In this document: one piece after another, positions 24,926-33,274 of the stretch | How the letters are laid out: each line of letters opens with the position of its first letter | Position numbering within the stretch: position 1 is the stretch's first letter | From: Candidatus Gastranaerophilales bacterium | Lineage (GTDB): Bacteria > Cyanobacteriota > Vampirovibrionia > Gastranaerophilales > Gastranaerophilaceae | NCBI GenBank assembly: GCA_900769645.1 | Contig: CAAGHI010000074.1 | Span: 23,761 to 87,760 of the forward strand | DNA length: 64,000 nt | Reading direction: 5' to 3' | Translations under genes and position numbers: made by a program | The notes under the pieces: generated by a model | Seen by the model: only the letters and a program-made list of their open reading frames with translations | Databases searched by the model: none | What the model was told of the DNA's origin: nothing

Positions 24926-27427
24926 ATGAGCGATAAGAAAAACGAAGTATTTTTGACAATCCATGGACATTTTTATCAACCGCCGAGAGAAAATCCATGG
25001 CTTGAAGCGATAGAATTGCAAGACAGTGCTTTGCCGTTCCACGACTGGAATGAGCGAATTTGCAAAGAGTGTTATAACCCGAATTCTGTTTCTAAAATCG
25101 TTGATAACAGAAACAGAATTTTGGACGTTGTGAACAACTATGAGCACATGAGTTTCAACTTTGGACCGACTTTGCTTTCTTGGCTTGAACACTTCGCTCC
25201 TCTGACTTATGAAAGAATTATTAGGGCTGATATTGAAAGTGTTGCCGAACATTCTGGACACGGTAATGCTATGGCACAGGTTTACAACCATATAATTATG
25301 CCTTTGGCTAATGAAAATGACAAGCGAACTCAGATCCTTTGGGGAATTCGTGATTTTGTTTATCGTTTTGGCAGAAAACCAGAGGGTATGTGGCTTGCAG
25401 AAACTGCTGTTGATGATGAAACTCTTCGACTTTTGGAAGAAAACGGTATTAAATTTACTGTTTTGTCACCGTATCAGGCTTTGAAATTCCGCAAGGAAGG
25501 CGATAAGGATTGGCAAGATGTTAGCTGGGGAAACATCGATCCTGCACGTTCTTACAGATATTACATAAAATCAGCTCCTGGAAAATTTATTGATTTATTT
25601 TTCTATGATGGTGCAATTTCTCGTTCTGTCGCTTTCGACGAACTTTTAAAGGACGGAAACAAGTTTATCAGAAGGCTTAAGGAAGGAATTTCTGATTGCA
25701 GAGATTATCCACAGCTTGTAAATATCGCAACAGATGGTGAAAGTTACGGTCACCACACAAAATTTGGCGATATGGCACTTTCTTATGTTTTGAAAATTAA
25801 GGCAAAAGATGAAGGTTTTACGATTACAAACTATGCGGAATATTTGGACAAATACCGCAGCGATTGTGAAGTTGATATTAAGCAAGCGTCAAGCTGGAGC
25901 TGTTTCCACGGTGTTGGCAGGTGGAAAGAGGATTGCGGTTGCTCAACAGGTGGACACCCTGGGTGGAACCAAAAATGGAGAAAACCTTTAAGAAATGCGC
26001 TTGACTACTTGAGAGATGAATTGATTGTTGTTTTTGAAAAAGAAGGTCAGAAATATTTTGATGACTGTTGGAAAGTTCGAAACGAGTATATCAACGTAAT
26101 CTTAGATAGAAGCGAAATGAATGTTAAAAAATTCCAGCAGGATAATTTCAAACCTGATTTATCTGACGAGGACAAAGTTCGTGCTATGGAGTTGTTGGAA
26201 ATTCAACGTCAAACGCTTTTGATGTACACAAGTTGCGGTTGGTTCTTCTCTGAAATTTCAGGGATTGAAACTGTGCAAATTATGAAATATGCGGCACGTG
26301 CAATGCAGCTTGCTGCAAGGTTTACGGATAAAAATTTTGAGGAAAATTTCTTAAATATTTTGGCTGAGGCAAAAAGTAATATTGCAGACTTTGGAACAGG
26401 TAAAGATATTTTTGAAAGATTTGTTAAACCATCAATTATTACGCCGAAACAAATCGCTTGTCTATGGGCGCTTTCGTCTTTGTATGAGGACTTTGAGGAC
26501 GAAGAAGATGTTTATTGCTATACGATTAACAGGCTTGCTTATAAGAGAGTACAAAAAGGCTCTGCGACATTTGTTGTCGGACATATTGAGGTTCAATCAA
26601 GGATTACATTGCAAAAATCTAATCTCGTGTTTGCTTTGATGCAGTACGCAGGTGGCGATTTCCACTGCGCAATTAAGGAATATTCTGACGATGCGGAATA
26701 TAACAAGATGAAAGCTGATTTGATTAAGACTTTCACTGCATACTCGCTAACTGAGATTATTAGAGCGCTTGATGAGTATTTTGGCAAAGAATATTTCACT
26801 TTGAAGGATATATTCATCGAAGAAAGACGCAAAATTCTTCAAATCTTGTTGAAAGGCAAGTTGGAAAAATTCTCTCAAACTTATCAAGATATGTACGATG
26901 AGGGCAAAGGTTCAATCTACCATTTGCAAGGTTTGGGCTTGAAAATTCCTGATGAATTTAAGATTTCAGCGTCTTACGCTTTGAGCCACAAATTTAACGA
27001 TATTGTGGTACATTCGACCGGATTTATGGACGAAGAAATTATTCAACAAGCTGTTGATATAAATTCTGAGGCTAAGAAAATTGATATTCAACTCGACAAA
27101 ACACCTTCTAACAAGGTTTTTGGCAAGAAAATTCTTCAAAATATCAATAGACTTGTTCATAGTTTTGAAATTCAGCAGGCTGATGTTGTTTTGGAAATCT
27201 TTGAAAATATCCGCAAACTTGAACTCCAAGTTGATATTGCAGAGGCTCAAAACACCTATTTTGCAAAGATTTACCATAGAATTGGTGACATAATTGAATC
27301 TGACGCTTTCAAGACTAAAAAGACTTCAATCAAACGTTTTGTTGAAATGTTGCTTGAAATCGGTGAAAACTTGAATATTAATACGGAATTCTATAGAAAG
27401 AAATTGGATAAAGCCTTGCTACAATAG
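24926..27427 (+). CDS. Glycoside hydrolase family 57 protein with DUF3536
   Basis: 833 residues. The N-terminal GH57 domain starts TIHGHFYQPPRENPW, the family's first conserved region. FRKPEGMWLAET-type residues (GRKPEGMWLAETAVDD near 150) form the region expected to hold the nucleophile Glu, and IATDGESYGHH near 268 carries the second acid. The C-terminal half is the DUF3536 helical region. GH57 enzymes include alpha-amylases, branching enzymes and alpha-galactosidases. This subgroup is common in cyanobacteria and is uncharacterised in detail. No signal peptide, so it probably acts on intracellular glucan. Confidence 0.88.
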   Translation: MSDKKNEVFLTIHGHFYQPPRENPWLEAIELQDSALPFHDWNERICKECYNPNSVSKIVDNRNRILDVVNNYEHMSFNFGPTLLSWLEHFAPLTYERIIRADIESVAEHSGHGNAMAQVYNHIIMPLANENDKRTQILWGIRDFVYRFGRKPEGMWLAETAVDDETLRLLEENGIKFTVLSPYQALKFRKEGDKDWQDVSWGNIDPARSYRYYIKSAPGKFIDLFFYDGAISRSVAFDELLKDGNKFIRRLKEGISDCRDYPQLVNIATDGESYGHHTKFGDMALSYVLKIKAKDEGFTITNYAEYLDKYRSDCEVDIKQASSWSCFHGVGRWKEDCGCSTGGHPGWNQKWRKPLRNALDYLRDELIVVFEKEGQKYFDDCWKVRNEYINVILDRSEMNVKKFQQDNFKPDLSDEDKVRAMELLEIQRQTLLMYTSCGWFFSEISGIETVQIMKYAARAMQLAARFTDKNFEENFLNILAEAKSNIADFGTGKDIFERFVKPSIITPKQIACLWALSSLYEDFEDEEDVYCYTINRLAYKRVQKGSATFVVGHIEVQSRITLQKSNLVFALMQYAGGDFHCAIKEYSDDAEYNKMKADLIKTFTAYSLTEIIRALDEYFGKEYFTLKDIFIEERRKILQILLKGKLEKFSQTYQDMYDEGKGSIYHLQGLGLKIPDEFKISASYALSHKFNDIVVHSTGFMDEEIIQQAVDINSEAKKIDIQLDKTPSNKVFGKKILQNINRLVHSFEIQQADVVLEIFENIRKLELQVDIAEAQNTYFAKIYHRIGDIIESDAFKTKKTSIKRFVEMLLEIGENLNINTEFYRKKLDKALLQ

Positions 27428-27431
27428 ACTT

Positions 27432-28013
27432 TTACCAGTTTTCAGAACCGTATTTTTTGTAGAGGTCAATTGATTTTTGAATTTTGTGCTCTACAAGAGT
27501 GATTTTCTTTAAAACTTCTTCGTTTGTCGTTTTTAGGCGGAGAAGTTTTAAGTCTAAAAGCTCTTCTTTTTCGAGTCGAATTTTCTTTTTAATTTCTTCT
27601 CTTTGCCAGAAAAGCCAACCTTCAAAACCGCAACCCGGTGGGACGATTGACCAAGGAGTTGATGGACAGTGCTTGCAGAGGTCTAAACGGGTTTCGTAAC
27701 GTGAGCACAAATTGTCATCTCGCAAATATTTGCAACCGTAAAATGTGGTGGTGTTTGCATCAAATTTGCCGTCACTTGCTAATTGCTTGATGATGTTGTC
27801 AACGACTTCCGGCTCAACTTTTCGGGCATCTTCTATAGACTTGTACGGAACAAATAGGGAGAGAAAGTCGATTGCGCCTTTATCTCCACGGTTTGCAAGT
27901 TCTTTTAATTCTTCATACGAAGTTGAAGTTGTCACAACACGACAACACTTTCCACACATGTGGCAAAGATGTTGAGGACGCTTAGCTAAATAATTTTCTT
28001 CATAACTACCCAT
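27432..28013 (-). CDS. YkgJ-family cysteine cluster protein
   Basis: 193 residues. CHMCGKCCRVV near residue 17 and the later cysteines in CKYL, CSRYETRLDLCKHCP near 105-125 make up the CxxCxxxCC-type cluster of the YkgJ/UPF0153 family, which probably binds zinc or an Fe-S cluster. Function unknown. Its stop lies 5 bases from the convergent GH57 stop. The C-terminal 45 residues are charged and coiled-coil-like. Confidence 0.85.
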   Translation of the reverse strand: MGSYEENYLAKRPQHLCHMCGKCCRVVTTSTSYEELKELANRGDKGAIDFLSLFVPYKSIEDARKVEPEVVDNIIKQLASDGKFDANTTTFYGCKYLRDDNLCSRYETRLDLCKHCPSTPWSIVPPGCGFEGWLFWQREEIKKKIRLEKEELLDLKLLRLKTTNEEVLKKITLVEHKIQKSIDLYKKYGSENW

Positions 28014-28132
28014 AAATAAATTATATTCCTAACATTGAGAATAAAAATATTTCTGTTACATTTCTTAAAGAACACGCAATAAATTGATAAAACATGACTT
28101 TATATAAATAAGGTAGTAAAAGGTAGTTTTAT

Positions 28133-29035
28133 ATGCAAAGTTCTTTGGGACAACAAAATATTCAACAGCCAATAACTCAGGCACAAACGGCTTATGTGCA
28201 GCCTCAACAGCAGGTTCAACCACAAGTTCAACAGTGTCCGGCTCCACAACAATGTCAGCAGGCACAAGTTTCGCAAGCTCCTCAATATCAGACAGCTCCA
28301 ATGGGGCAAGCTCAACAGGGGCAGAATGTGCAAGTTCCGAATTATTCAGGCGTAAATATCCAGATTTTCAATCCATCTGTTACCCCTCCTGGGGCTACAG
28401 CTCCGGTTTATAATGTGAATGCTCCAAATTATAGTCAAAATCCAGGGTGCTATCCACCAAATTATTATACAAATAATTATAATGCAAATGGTGCCAACGG
28501 TGGAAATGACAATGGCGTGAATGGAGCAAATTCTCAAAACAATGCTAATTCAACAACAAACACAACTGAAAATAAAACAACTGACAAGAAAACCGAAAAA
28601 CGTGAAATTGTTCAGTTGACAGATGAATATATCAAGAACCTTGAAAATTATTTGAATAGTCAAGATAAAGAAGTTCGAATGATGGGTGCAAAAGAAGTTT
28701 TGGCAAGGTTGGAAGAAGATCATTCAAGAAAAGATGACAAGGCTCTTAATGCTTTGATTAACAAGATGTTGCAAGACCCTTCAACTCCAATCAGGGTAAT
28801 GGCTTTGTCTGCACTTGATTCAAGGATTGTAACAGGTGATGATTTTACTATTAATGTCTTGAAACAAATGCAAAATTCTAAAGATGGTTATGGACAAGAT
28901 GCTCTTCAAGCAACTGATGTCCTTTTGAAAATGTCAGGGCAAAAGGTCGAAAAGGAATTTGAAGTAAAAGATTCTGACAAGAAGAAAACAGAAACTAAAA
29001 AGTCAGAAACAACAGAAAAAACAGGTGAAAAATGA
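28133..29035 (+). CDS. Gln-rich protein with HEAT-like C-terminal domain
   Basis: 300 residues. The first 70 are extremely Gln/Pro-rich, then GVNIQIFNPSVTPPGA and an Asn-rich linker. From about 155 there is an alpha-helical region (YIKNLENYLNSQDKEVRMMGAKEVLARLEED ... ALINKMLQDPSTPIRVMALSAL) with the helix-turn-helix rhythm of HEAT repeats. The tail is Lys/Glu/Thr-rich. There is no signal peptide. A lineage-specific protein of unknown role, possibly a scaffold. It overlaps the next gene (ATGA), so they are co-translated. Confidence 0.6.
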   Translation: MQSSLGQQNIQQPITQAQTAYVQPQQQVQPQVQQCPAPQQCQQAQVSQAPQYQTAPMGQAQQGQNVQVPNYSGVNIQIFNPSVTPPGATAPVYNVNAPNYSQNPGCYPPNYYTNNYNANGANGGNDNGVNGANSQNNANSTTNTTENKTTDKKTEKREIVQLTDEYIKNLENYLNSQDKEVRMMGAKEVLARLEEDHSRKDDKALNALINKMLQDPSTPIRVMALSALDSRIVTGDDFTINVLKQMQNSKDGYGQDALQATDVLLKMSGQKVEKEFEVKDSDKKKTETKKSETTEKTGEK

Positions 29036-29508
29036 GTTTAAGTACAGCATTTACATCAGTAAGACATAATTTTACAAGATACTTGGCAAAAGGCGTTGGT
29101 GCAGCAGCTTTGGGAATTGTAGCGTATGATTCTCATGTTGTTGGCAAACTCCAATCAGATGTTTATTCCAAGAGTCGTGACGCAGATGCTTGTATGGACG
29201 CATTTAGCAACTCTCAATATTTGACAACACCGAGTGCAACTATGTCTAAGATGAAAAAAGGTGTGTTTAATTTTGAGGTGGAAAGTAATGCTCGCCATTT
29301 TGTAAACTCAGCAATTGGTTACTTTAAAGGTTTTGGCTCAATGCTTATTGATAATGTTGTTCCACTCGGTTTGGGCTTAGGCGCATTGTGTGGAAAAGGT
29401 AAATGGTCAAAAGGATCAGCAATCGGTCTTGGAATTTATGCCGGAATTAAGCTATTCAAAGATGTTCTTGGTTTCGGACATTATAATGATTTGAATAAAA
29501 AATATTAG
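29032..29508 (+). CDS. Hypothetical membrane-associated protein, 158 aa
   Basis: Not recognised. It begins MSLSTAFTSVRHNFTRYLAKGVGAAALGIVAYDSH, with a weakly hydrophobic stretch near 21-31. A second Gly-rich hydrophobic region follows (MLIDNVVPLGLGLGALCGKGKW and AIGLGIYAGIKLFKDVLGF near 104-150). These resemble pairs of short membrane-inserting helices. The start overlaps the HEAT-like gene by four bases. Similar Gly-rich hairpins occur in the proteins at 43303 and 53537. Confidence 0.6.
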   Translation: MSLSTAFTSVRHNFTRYLAKGVGAAALGIVAYDSHVVGKLQSDVYSKSRDADACMDAFSNSQYLTTPSATMSKMKKGVFNFEVESNARHFVNSAIGYFKGFGSMLIDNVVPLGLGLGALCGKGKWSKGSAIGLGIYAGIKLFKDVLGFGHYNDLNKKY

Positions 29509-29518
29509 TTTATCAATA

Positions 29519-29590
29519 AAGCAGCTAAGCAGCTAGGAAGCGAGGCAGCTAAGAATTTAGAAGTCGATAAGACGATAAGTTCGTTACTTA
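29519..29590. repeat. Repeat family A copy with GATAAG tail
   Basis: GCAGCTAAGCAGCTAGG, GCGAGGCAGCTAAG, then TTTAGAAGTCGATAAGACGA and AAGTTCGTTAC. It separates two co-directional genes and matches 7070-7165. Confidence 0.88.
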
Positions 29591-29605
29591 GAAGGTAGTA
29601 ATTTT

Positions 29606-30307
29606 ATGGTAGTAAGAAGTATTCAAAATAATAGTGTAGGGAATTTTCAAGCATATAAGCCTCAATTTAAAGGGGTAGAAGATTCTGCTGAAACTGGGAA
29701 AGCAAGTAACTTTGTAGGAAAATATATTACACCTCAGAATGTAATACTTGGTTCCCTTGCAACTTTAGGCGTTCTTGGAATGGCTGATATTGTCTTGTGT
29801 GGAGGGAAGCATTTAGATAAAATAACTGGTCGAAGTGGAAGATTAGAAGAAGCGGTTTCAAAAGCTAAAGCAGCAGAAACAAAATTATCACAGACAGAAA
29901 CAAAATTGCAAAATACAGAGAGTAATTTGCATAAAGCCGAACAAAAACTGGAAGAGCTCAGAAATGCTTTAGAAGCAGCGTGTAAGGGGAATGCTGCGCT
30001 TAAATCAGAAAAAGAGGGATTTAAATTCAATAGTGAGACATTGTTGAAAAGTTTTCAAAATCTTTATACTGAATGTTTAGATTTCGAGCCAGAAGTTGTA
30101 CAATATTTTAGAAAAGAGTTCCAAAAAACTCTAAGGCAACTTGGAATGGAGTTTTTAGAAGTAACTCCTAGTCATCCCAAATTTTATGATTTGTGCGATG
30201 TTGAGCGTGGTGGAGCTAAAAATTTTGATTTAACAGCTGTGCCAATAGTTCATACTTGCGATCAGAGCCTTGTATTGAGAGGACATTGTTTCATGCCTGA
30301 AAAGTAG
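29606..30307 (+). CDS. Lineage-specific protein with PxFKG N-terminus, membrane segment and coiled coil
   Basis: 233 residues. The N-terminus NFQAYKPQFKGVED carries a short PxFxG motif also seen (NPNFNG) in the protein at 36166. A hydrophobic stretch (VILGSLATLGVLGMADIVLCGG) lies near 47-68. A heptad-rich coiled coil (KAKAAETKLSQTETKLQNTESNLHKAEQKLEELR) follows near 88-130, then a globular tail ending near a VHTCDQSLVLRGHC region. The protein is probably anchored in the membrane. Function unknown. The 218 bases after it hold no recognisable gene. Confidence 0.6.
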   Translation: MVVRSIQNNSVGNFQAYKPQFKGVEDSAETGKASNFVGKYITPQNVILGSLATLGVLGMADIVLCGGKHLDKITGRSGRLEEAVSKAKAAETKLSQTETKLQNTESNLHKAEQKLEELRNALEAACKGNAALKSEKEGFKFNSETLLKSFQNLYTECLDFEPEVVQYFRKEFQKTLRQLGMEFLEVTPSHPKFYDLCDVERGGAKNFDLTAVPIVHTCDQSLVLRGHCFMPEK

Positions 30308-30524
30308 TATTGGAATAGTTCCGTATGGTGCAATTTTTTGTACCAAAAAATAGCGCAAGTTGTATTGTTAGCCTCGCAAGCACCAACCTACAACTAGCTG
30401 TTTTAATTCTACAATCCTTTAATATAGACTTTTGGCTAGGTGTTTAATAAATTGTAGCGTGCTATCATGAGCCAATAAGCATTAAGATTTATTTGTTATG
30501 TGAAATGTCAAGAAAATTGTCGGT

Positions 30525-32003
30525 TTACACTTCTTCAATCACGTCAAGATGAACGTTATTCCCGATTTCTTCGCGAGAAAGTACCGTTATATCGTTCATA
30601 TATGTGCTCAAAAGCGAGAAAATAAGTTGCCTGAATTCAAGTGGTGCTACCAAAATCGGACTCTCAATATTCAAAGTTTTTGCTTGCTTGTTAATTTTAT
30701 TCGCCAATTTTTCTGCAAAACTTGCGTCAATTCGAATTATTGCATCTTCGCTTTCTTCAAAATTCGGCAAGAATTTGTCCATTGTTTTGTCGGAAACTTC
30801 AAATGCCGAAATTGTATTTTCTTCATTGCTAAGATTTCTGCATATTTGACGTGCCATAGTTAGACGAATTTTCTTTATCAAATCTGATTTTGAGCTTTCT
30901 TCTGCAAAATCGTTAATTTTTTCAAAAATGTACGAAATGTTTTTAATCGAAACCTTTTCTCTAACTAAACTTGTCAAAATATACCGCAAATCAGAAAGTG
31001 AAATATAGTCAGGGATAATGTTTTCAACTAAATATTCGTTGTTTTGGCTCACGACATCAATGTACTTGTCTAGTTGATCGTAATCCAACAATTCATCAAC
31101 ATATTTTACGGCACAAAATTCCAACGCTCTTGCAATAAATTCAGAGCCTGAGATTCCATTTTGCCAAAAGTCTTTTGTTAAAGTTTTTTCTACCCAAATG
31201 ATTTTTTTACCTGTGATTTCATCTATTGCAGAAACAGAATTTTTGATTTTCTTTTCAGTGTGCAGTTCGTCTGCAAAGAACATCAAGAAATTTGGGTAAA
31301 CCGTTGCAGTAAAGACATCTACACCTCGGATTTTAATCGAAAACTCATAAGGATTTAGGTTTTCATCATCTTGAAAAACAATTTTTGGAATAACGTACCC
31401 CAACTCCTCAGTTAGCTTCAAGCGGGTTTTTACTGTTTCTGCAACAAGTTCCTCTTCCTCAATTTCGCTGTCAGGATTTAGGTAGCCCAAAATTTCTTCG
31501 CTCAAACAGATTGAAAGTTTTTCTTCTTTGAGCTTAGAGTACATTGCATCAGGCGAAGTTGCTTTTGCAAGTTCTAGTTTCAAGTCATCAAGCTCTTTTA
31601 GCCCTGCTGAAATTTTATCGTTCAATTTTTTTCGGCTGACTGATGCCGGTGCTTCGCCTTCAAGTTCTTTTTTTACCTTTGCAATTTTGGCTTTTTGGTC
31701 TTTAATTTTGCTTTGAATATCCAAACAAATCTCGTAAGGAGATTGTTCAGGCGAAAGCATTTTTTCCATTTGGCTTTTGAACGATGAAATGTTGATTGTG
31801 TCTGCGTTTAGCTCATTTGGAGAAGATGTAGCCTCTCGCATAAAAATGCAATTACACAAAATTTGCCCGTCATCGCTTTCAACTTCTTGCATACTGTAAA
31901 GCTCCCAATTGTTCATTGACATCTCATTCAGCAAGTTTTGAAGTTCTTGCGTATTGTCGCTGGCACAAGTTTTTATTACATATTGCATTTTTTTGTTTAA
32001 CAT
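30525..32003 (-). CDS. Soluble protein resembling the FlhA/FHIPEP cytoplasmic domain
   Basis: 492 residues, start after AAGGAGC. Residues 1-60 form a small DUF4177-like domain (YVIKTC ... NNWELYSMQEV). Residues about 85-160 are coiled coil. From about 195 the sequence follows the order of the FlhA C-terminal domain: LGYVIPKIVFQDDENLNPYEFSIKIRGVDV, ISGSEFIARALEFCAVKYVDELLD, LVENIIPDYISLSDLRYILTSLVREKVSIKNISYIFEKINDFA, LTMARQICRNL, and finally PILVAPLEFRQLIFSLLSTYMNDITVLSREEI. FlhA and SctV are export-gate proteins whose cytoplasmic ring docks chaperone-substrate complexes. The membrane half of FlhA is absent here. It is the last gene of bamA-ompH-udp. Role unknown. Confidence 0.65.
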   Translation of the reverse strand: MLNKKMQYVIKTCASDNTQELQNLLNEMSMNNWELYSMQEVESDDGQILCNCIFMREATSSPNELNADTINISSFKSQMEKMLSPEQSPYEICLDIQSKIKDQKAKIAKVKKELEGEAPASVSRKKLNDKISAGLKELDDLKLELAKATSPDAMYSKLKEEKLSICLSEEILGYLNPDSEIEEEELVAETVKTRLKLTEELGYVIPKIVFQDDENLNPYEFSIKIRGVDVFTATVYPNFLMFFADELHTEKKIKNSVSAIDEITGKKIIWVEKTLTKDFWQNGISGSEFIARALEFCAVKYVDELLDYDQLDKYIDVVSQNNEYLVENIIPDYISLSDLRYILTSLVREKVSIKNISYIFEKINDFAEESSKSDLIKKIRLTMARQICRNLSNEENTISAFEVSDKTMDKFLPNFEESEDAIIRIDASFAEKLANKINKQAKTLNIESPILVAPLEFRQLIFSLLSTYMNDITVLSREEIGNNVHLDVIEEV

Positions 32004-32012
32004 TATTGCTCC

Positions 32013-32783
32013 TTATTTTTTGTCGTTTTCAATAAGAATTTTCAAAGCCTCAACAGCTGTTTTAATTGCCATATCAGTGTCGTGGACAACAGGATTTTCC
32101 AAACCTAATTTTTCTCTTTCCTGATTTGCCACAACCAAAAATACAGATCCAACCTTGACTCTCAAAAAGCTTCCAACGATAAACAGTGCTGCTGACTCCA
32201 TTTCAGATGCCAAACACCCCATCTTTTTCCAAGCTTCCCACTTGTTCAAAAGTTCGTAGTTTACAGGCATTTTTTCAGGACTGTGTTGCCCGTAAAAAGA
32301 GTCTTTACACTGAACAACACCTGTGTGATATTCGTGTCCGAGATTTTTTGCTGCCTGAACAAGAGAATTTATGACTTCAAGGTTTGCAACTGCCGGAAAT
32401 TCAATCGGAGCGTATTCTTTTGTAGTACCTTCCATACGGATTGCACCTGTTGCAATAACAATATCTCCGCCTTTAACGTCAGTTTGGACTCCACCGCAAG
32501 TCCCTACTCTGATGAAGGTTTTAGCTCCAACATTCACAAGTTCTTCCAATGCAATAGAAGCAGAAGGACCACCAATTCCGGTTGATGTAACGCTGACTTT
32601 CACGCCGTTTAAATAACCTGTGTAAGTTGTGTATTCTCGTCTGTCTGCAACAAGTTTTGCATCGTCAAAGTATTCGGCAATTTTTGCACAACGCTTCGGA
32701 TCGCCCGGCATAATTACGTATTCGCCGACATCTCCAACGTTTAAGCCGATGTGGTACTGTTCTCCGTGTTCAGAATATTTCAT
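32013..32783 (-). CDS. udp: Nucleoside phosphorylase (uridine phosphorylase type)
   Basis: 256 residues. VIMPGDPKRCAKIAEYFDD near residue 23, RVGTCGGVQ near 92 and ASEMESAALFIVGSF near 192 are the phosphate- and ribose-binding signatures of the NP-I trimeric/hexameric family. It splits uridine (or another nucleoside) with phosphate to base and ribose-1-phosphate. Purine nucleoside phosphorylase activity is possible. It lies between ompH and the FlhA-like gene with gaps of 20 and 9 bases, so it seems to share their transcript. Confidence 0.9.
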   Translation of the reverse strand: MKYSEHGEQYHIGLNVGDVGEYVIMPGDPKRCAKIAEYFDDAKLVADRREYTTYTGYLNGVKVSVTSTGIGGPSASIALEELVNVGAKTFIRVGTCGGVQTDVKGGDIVIATGAIRMEGTTKEYAPIEFPAVANLEVINSLVQAAKNLGHEYHTGVVQCKDSFYGQHSPEKMPVNYELLNKWEAWKKMGCLASEMESAALFIVGSFLRVKVGSVFLVVANQEREKLGLENPVVHDTDMAIKTAVEALKILIENDKK

Positions 32784-32803
32784 AACTTCTCCTTAATCTC
32801 TAA

Positions 32804-33262
32804 TTAAAACTGACCACTTTTCAATTTTTGAATAACTAAGTCTGAAATATCAACGCCACCAACGAAAATTACTCTGTAATCAACGATTGCATCAAGTTTT
32901 TGTTCTACAAGAACTTGTTTTGTTGCAGCTTGAATTTTGTTGTAAACTTGTTCTTCTTTATCAGCTTTCAATCTCATATAAGAATCTTGTTTAAGTTTGA
33001 ATTCTCTAGCTGTTTGATCTTCAAAGTTTTGTTTTTTCAGAGGAGTATCCAAAGCTTTGTATTGTTTTTCTTTATCAACCATATATTGTTGCATTTCCAA
33101 AGCTTTAGCGTCAATTTCTTTTACTGCTTGTTGAGCAAAAGGAAATCCGTCTTGCACTTTTTGGTAATCAATATATCCGACACCAGCCGCATTTGCTTGA
33201 TTGCCAAGAGCTAGAAACAAACCTGCGCCCATTAACAAAGCTGCGAATTTTAAATTTTTCAT
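32804..33262 (-). CDS. OmpH/Skp-family periplasmic chaperone
   Basis: 152 residues. Signal peptide to about residue 25 (ALLMGAGLFLALGNQANA). YIDYQKVQDGFPFAQQAVKEIDAKALEMQQ is the start of the Skp/OmpH fold, followed by two long helices that form the tentacles, then ILVEQKLDAIVDYRVIFVGGVDISDLVIQKL. Such proteins escort unfolded outer-membrane proteins to BamA, whose gene lies immediately upstream with a 12-base gap. This is a conserved bamA-skp arrangement and evidence for an outer membrane. Confidence 0.88.
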   Translation of the reverse strand: MKNLKFAALLMGAGLFLALGNQANAAGVGYIDYQKVQDGFPFAQQAVKEIDAKALEMQQYMVDKEKQYKALDTPLKKQNFEDQTAREFKLKQDSYMRLKADKEEQVYNKIQAATKQVLVEQKLDAIVDYRVIFVGGVDISDLVIQKLKSGQF

Positions 33263-33274
33263 TTTATACCTCCA

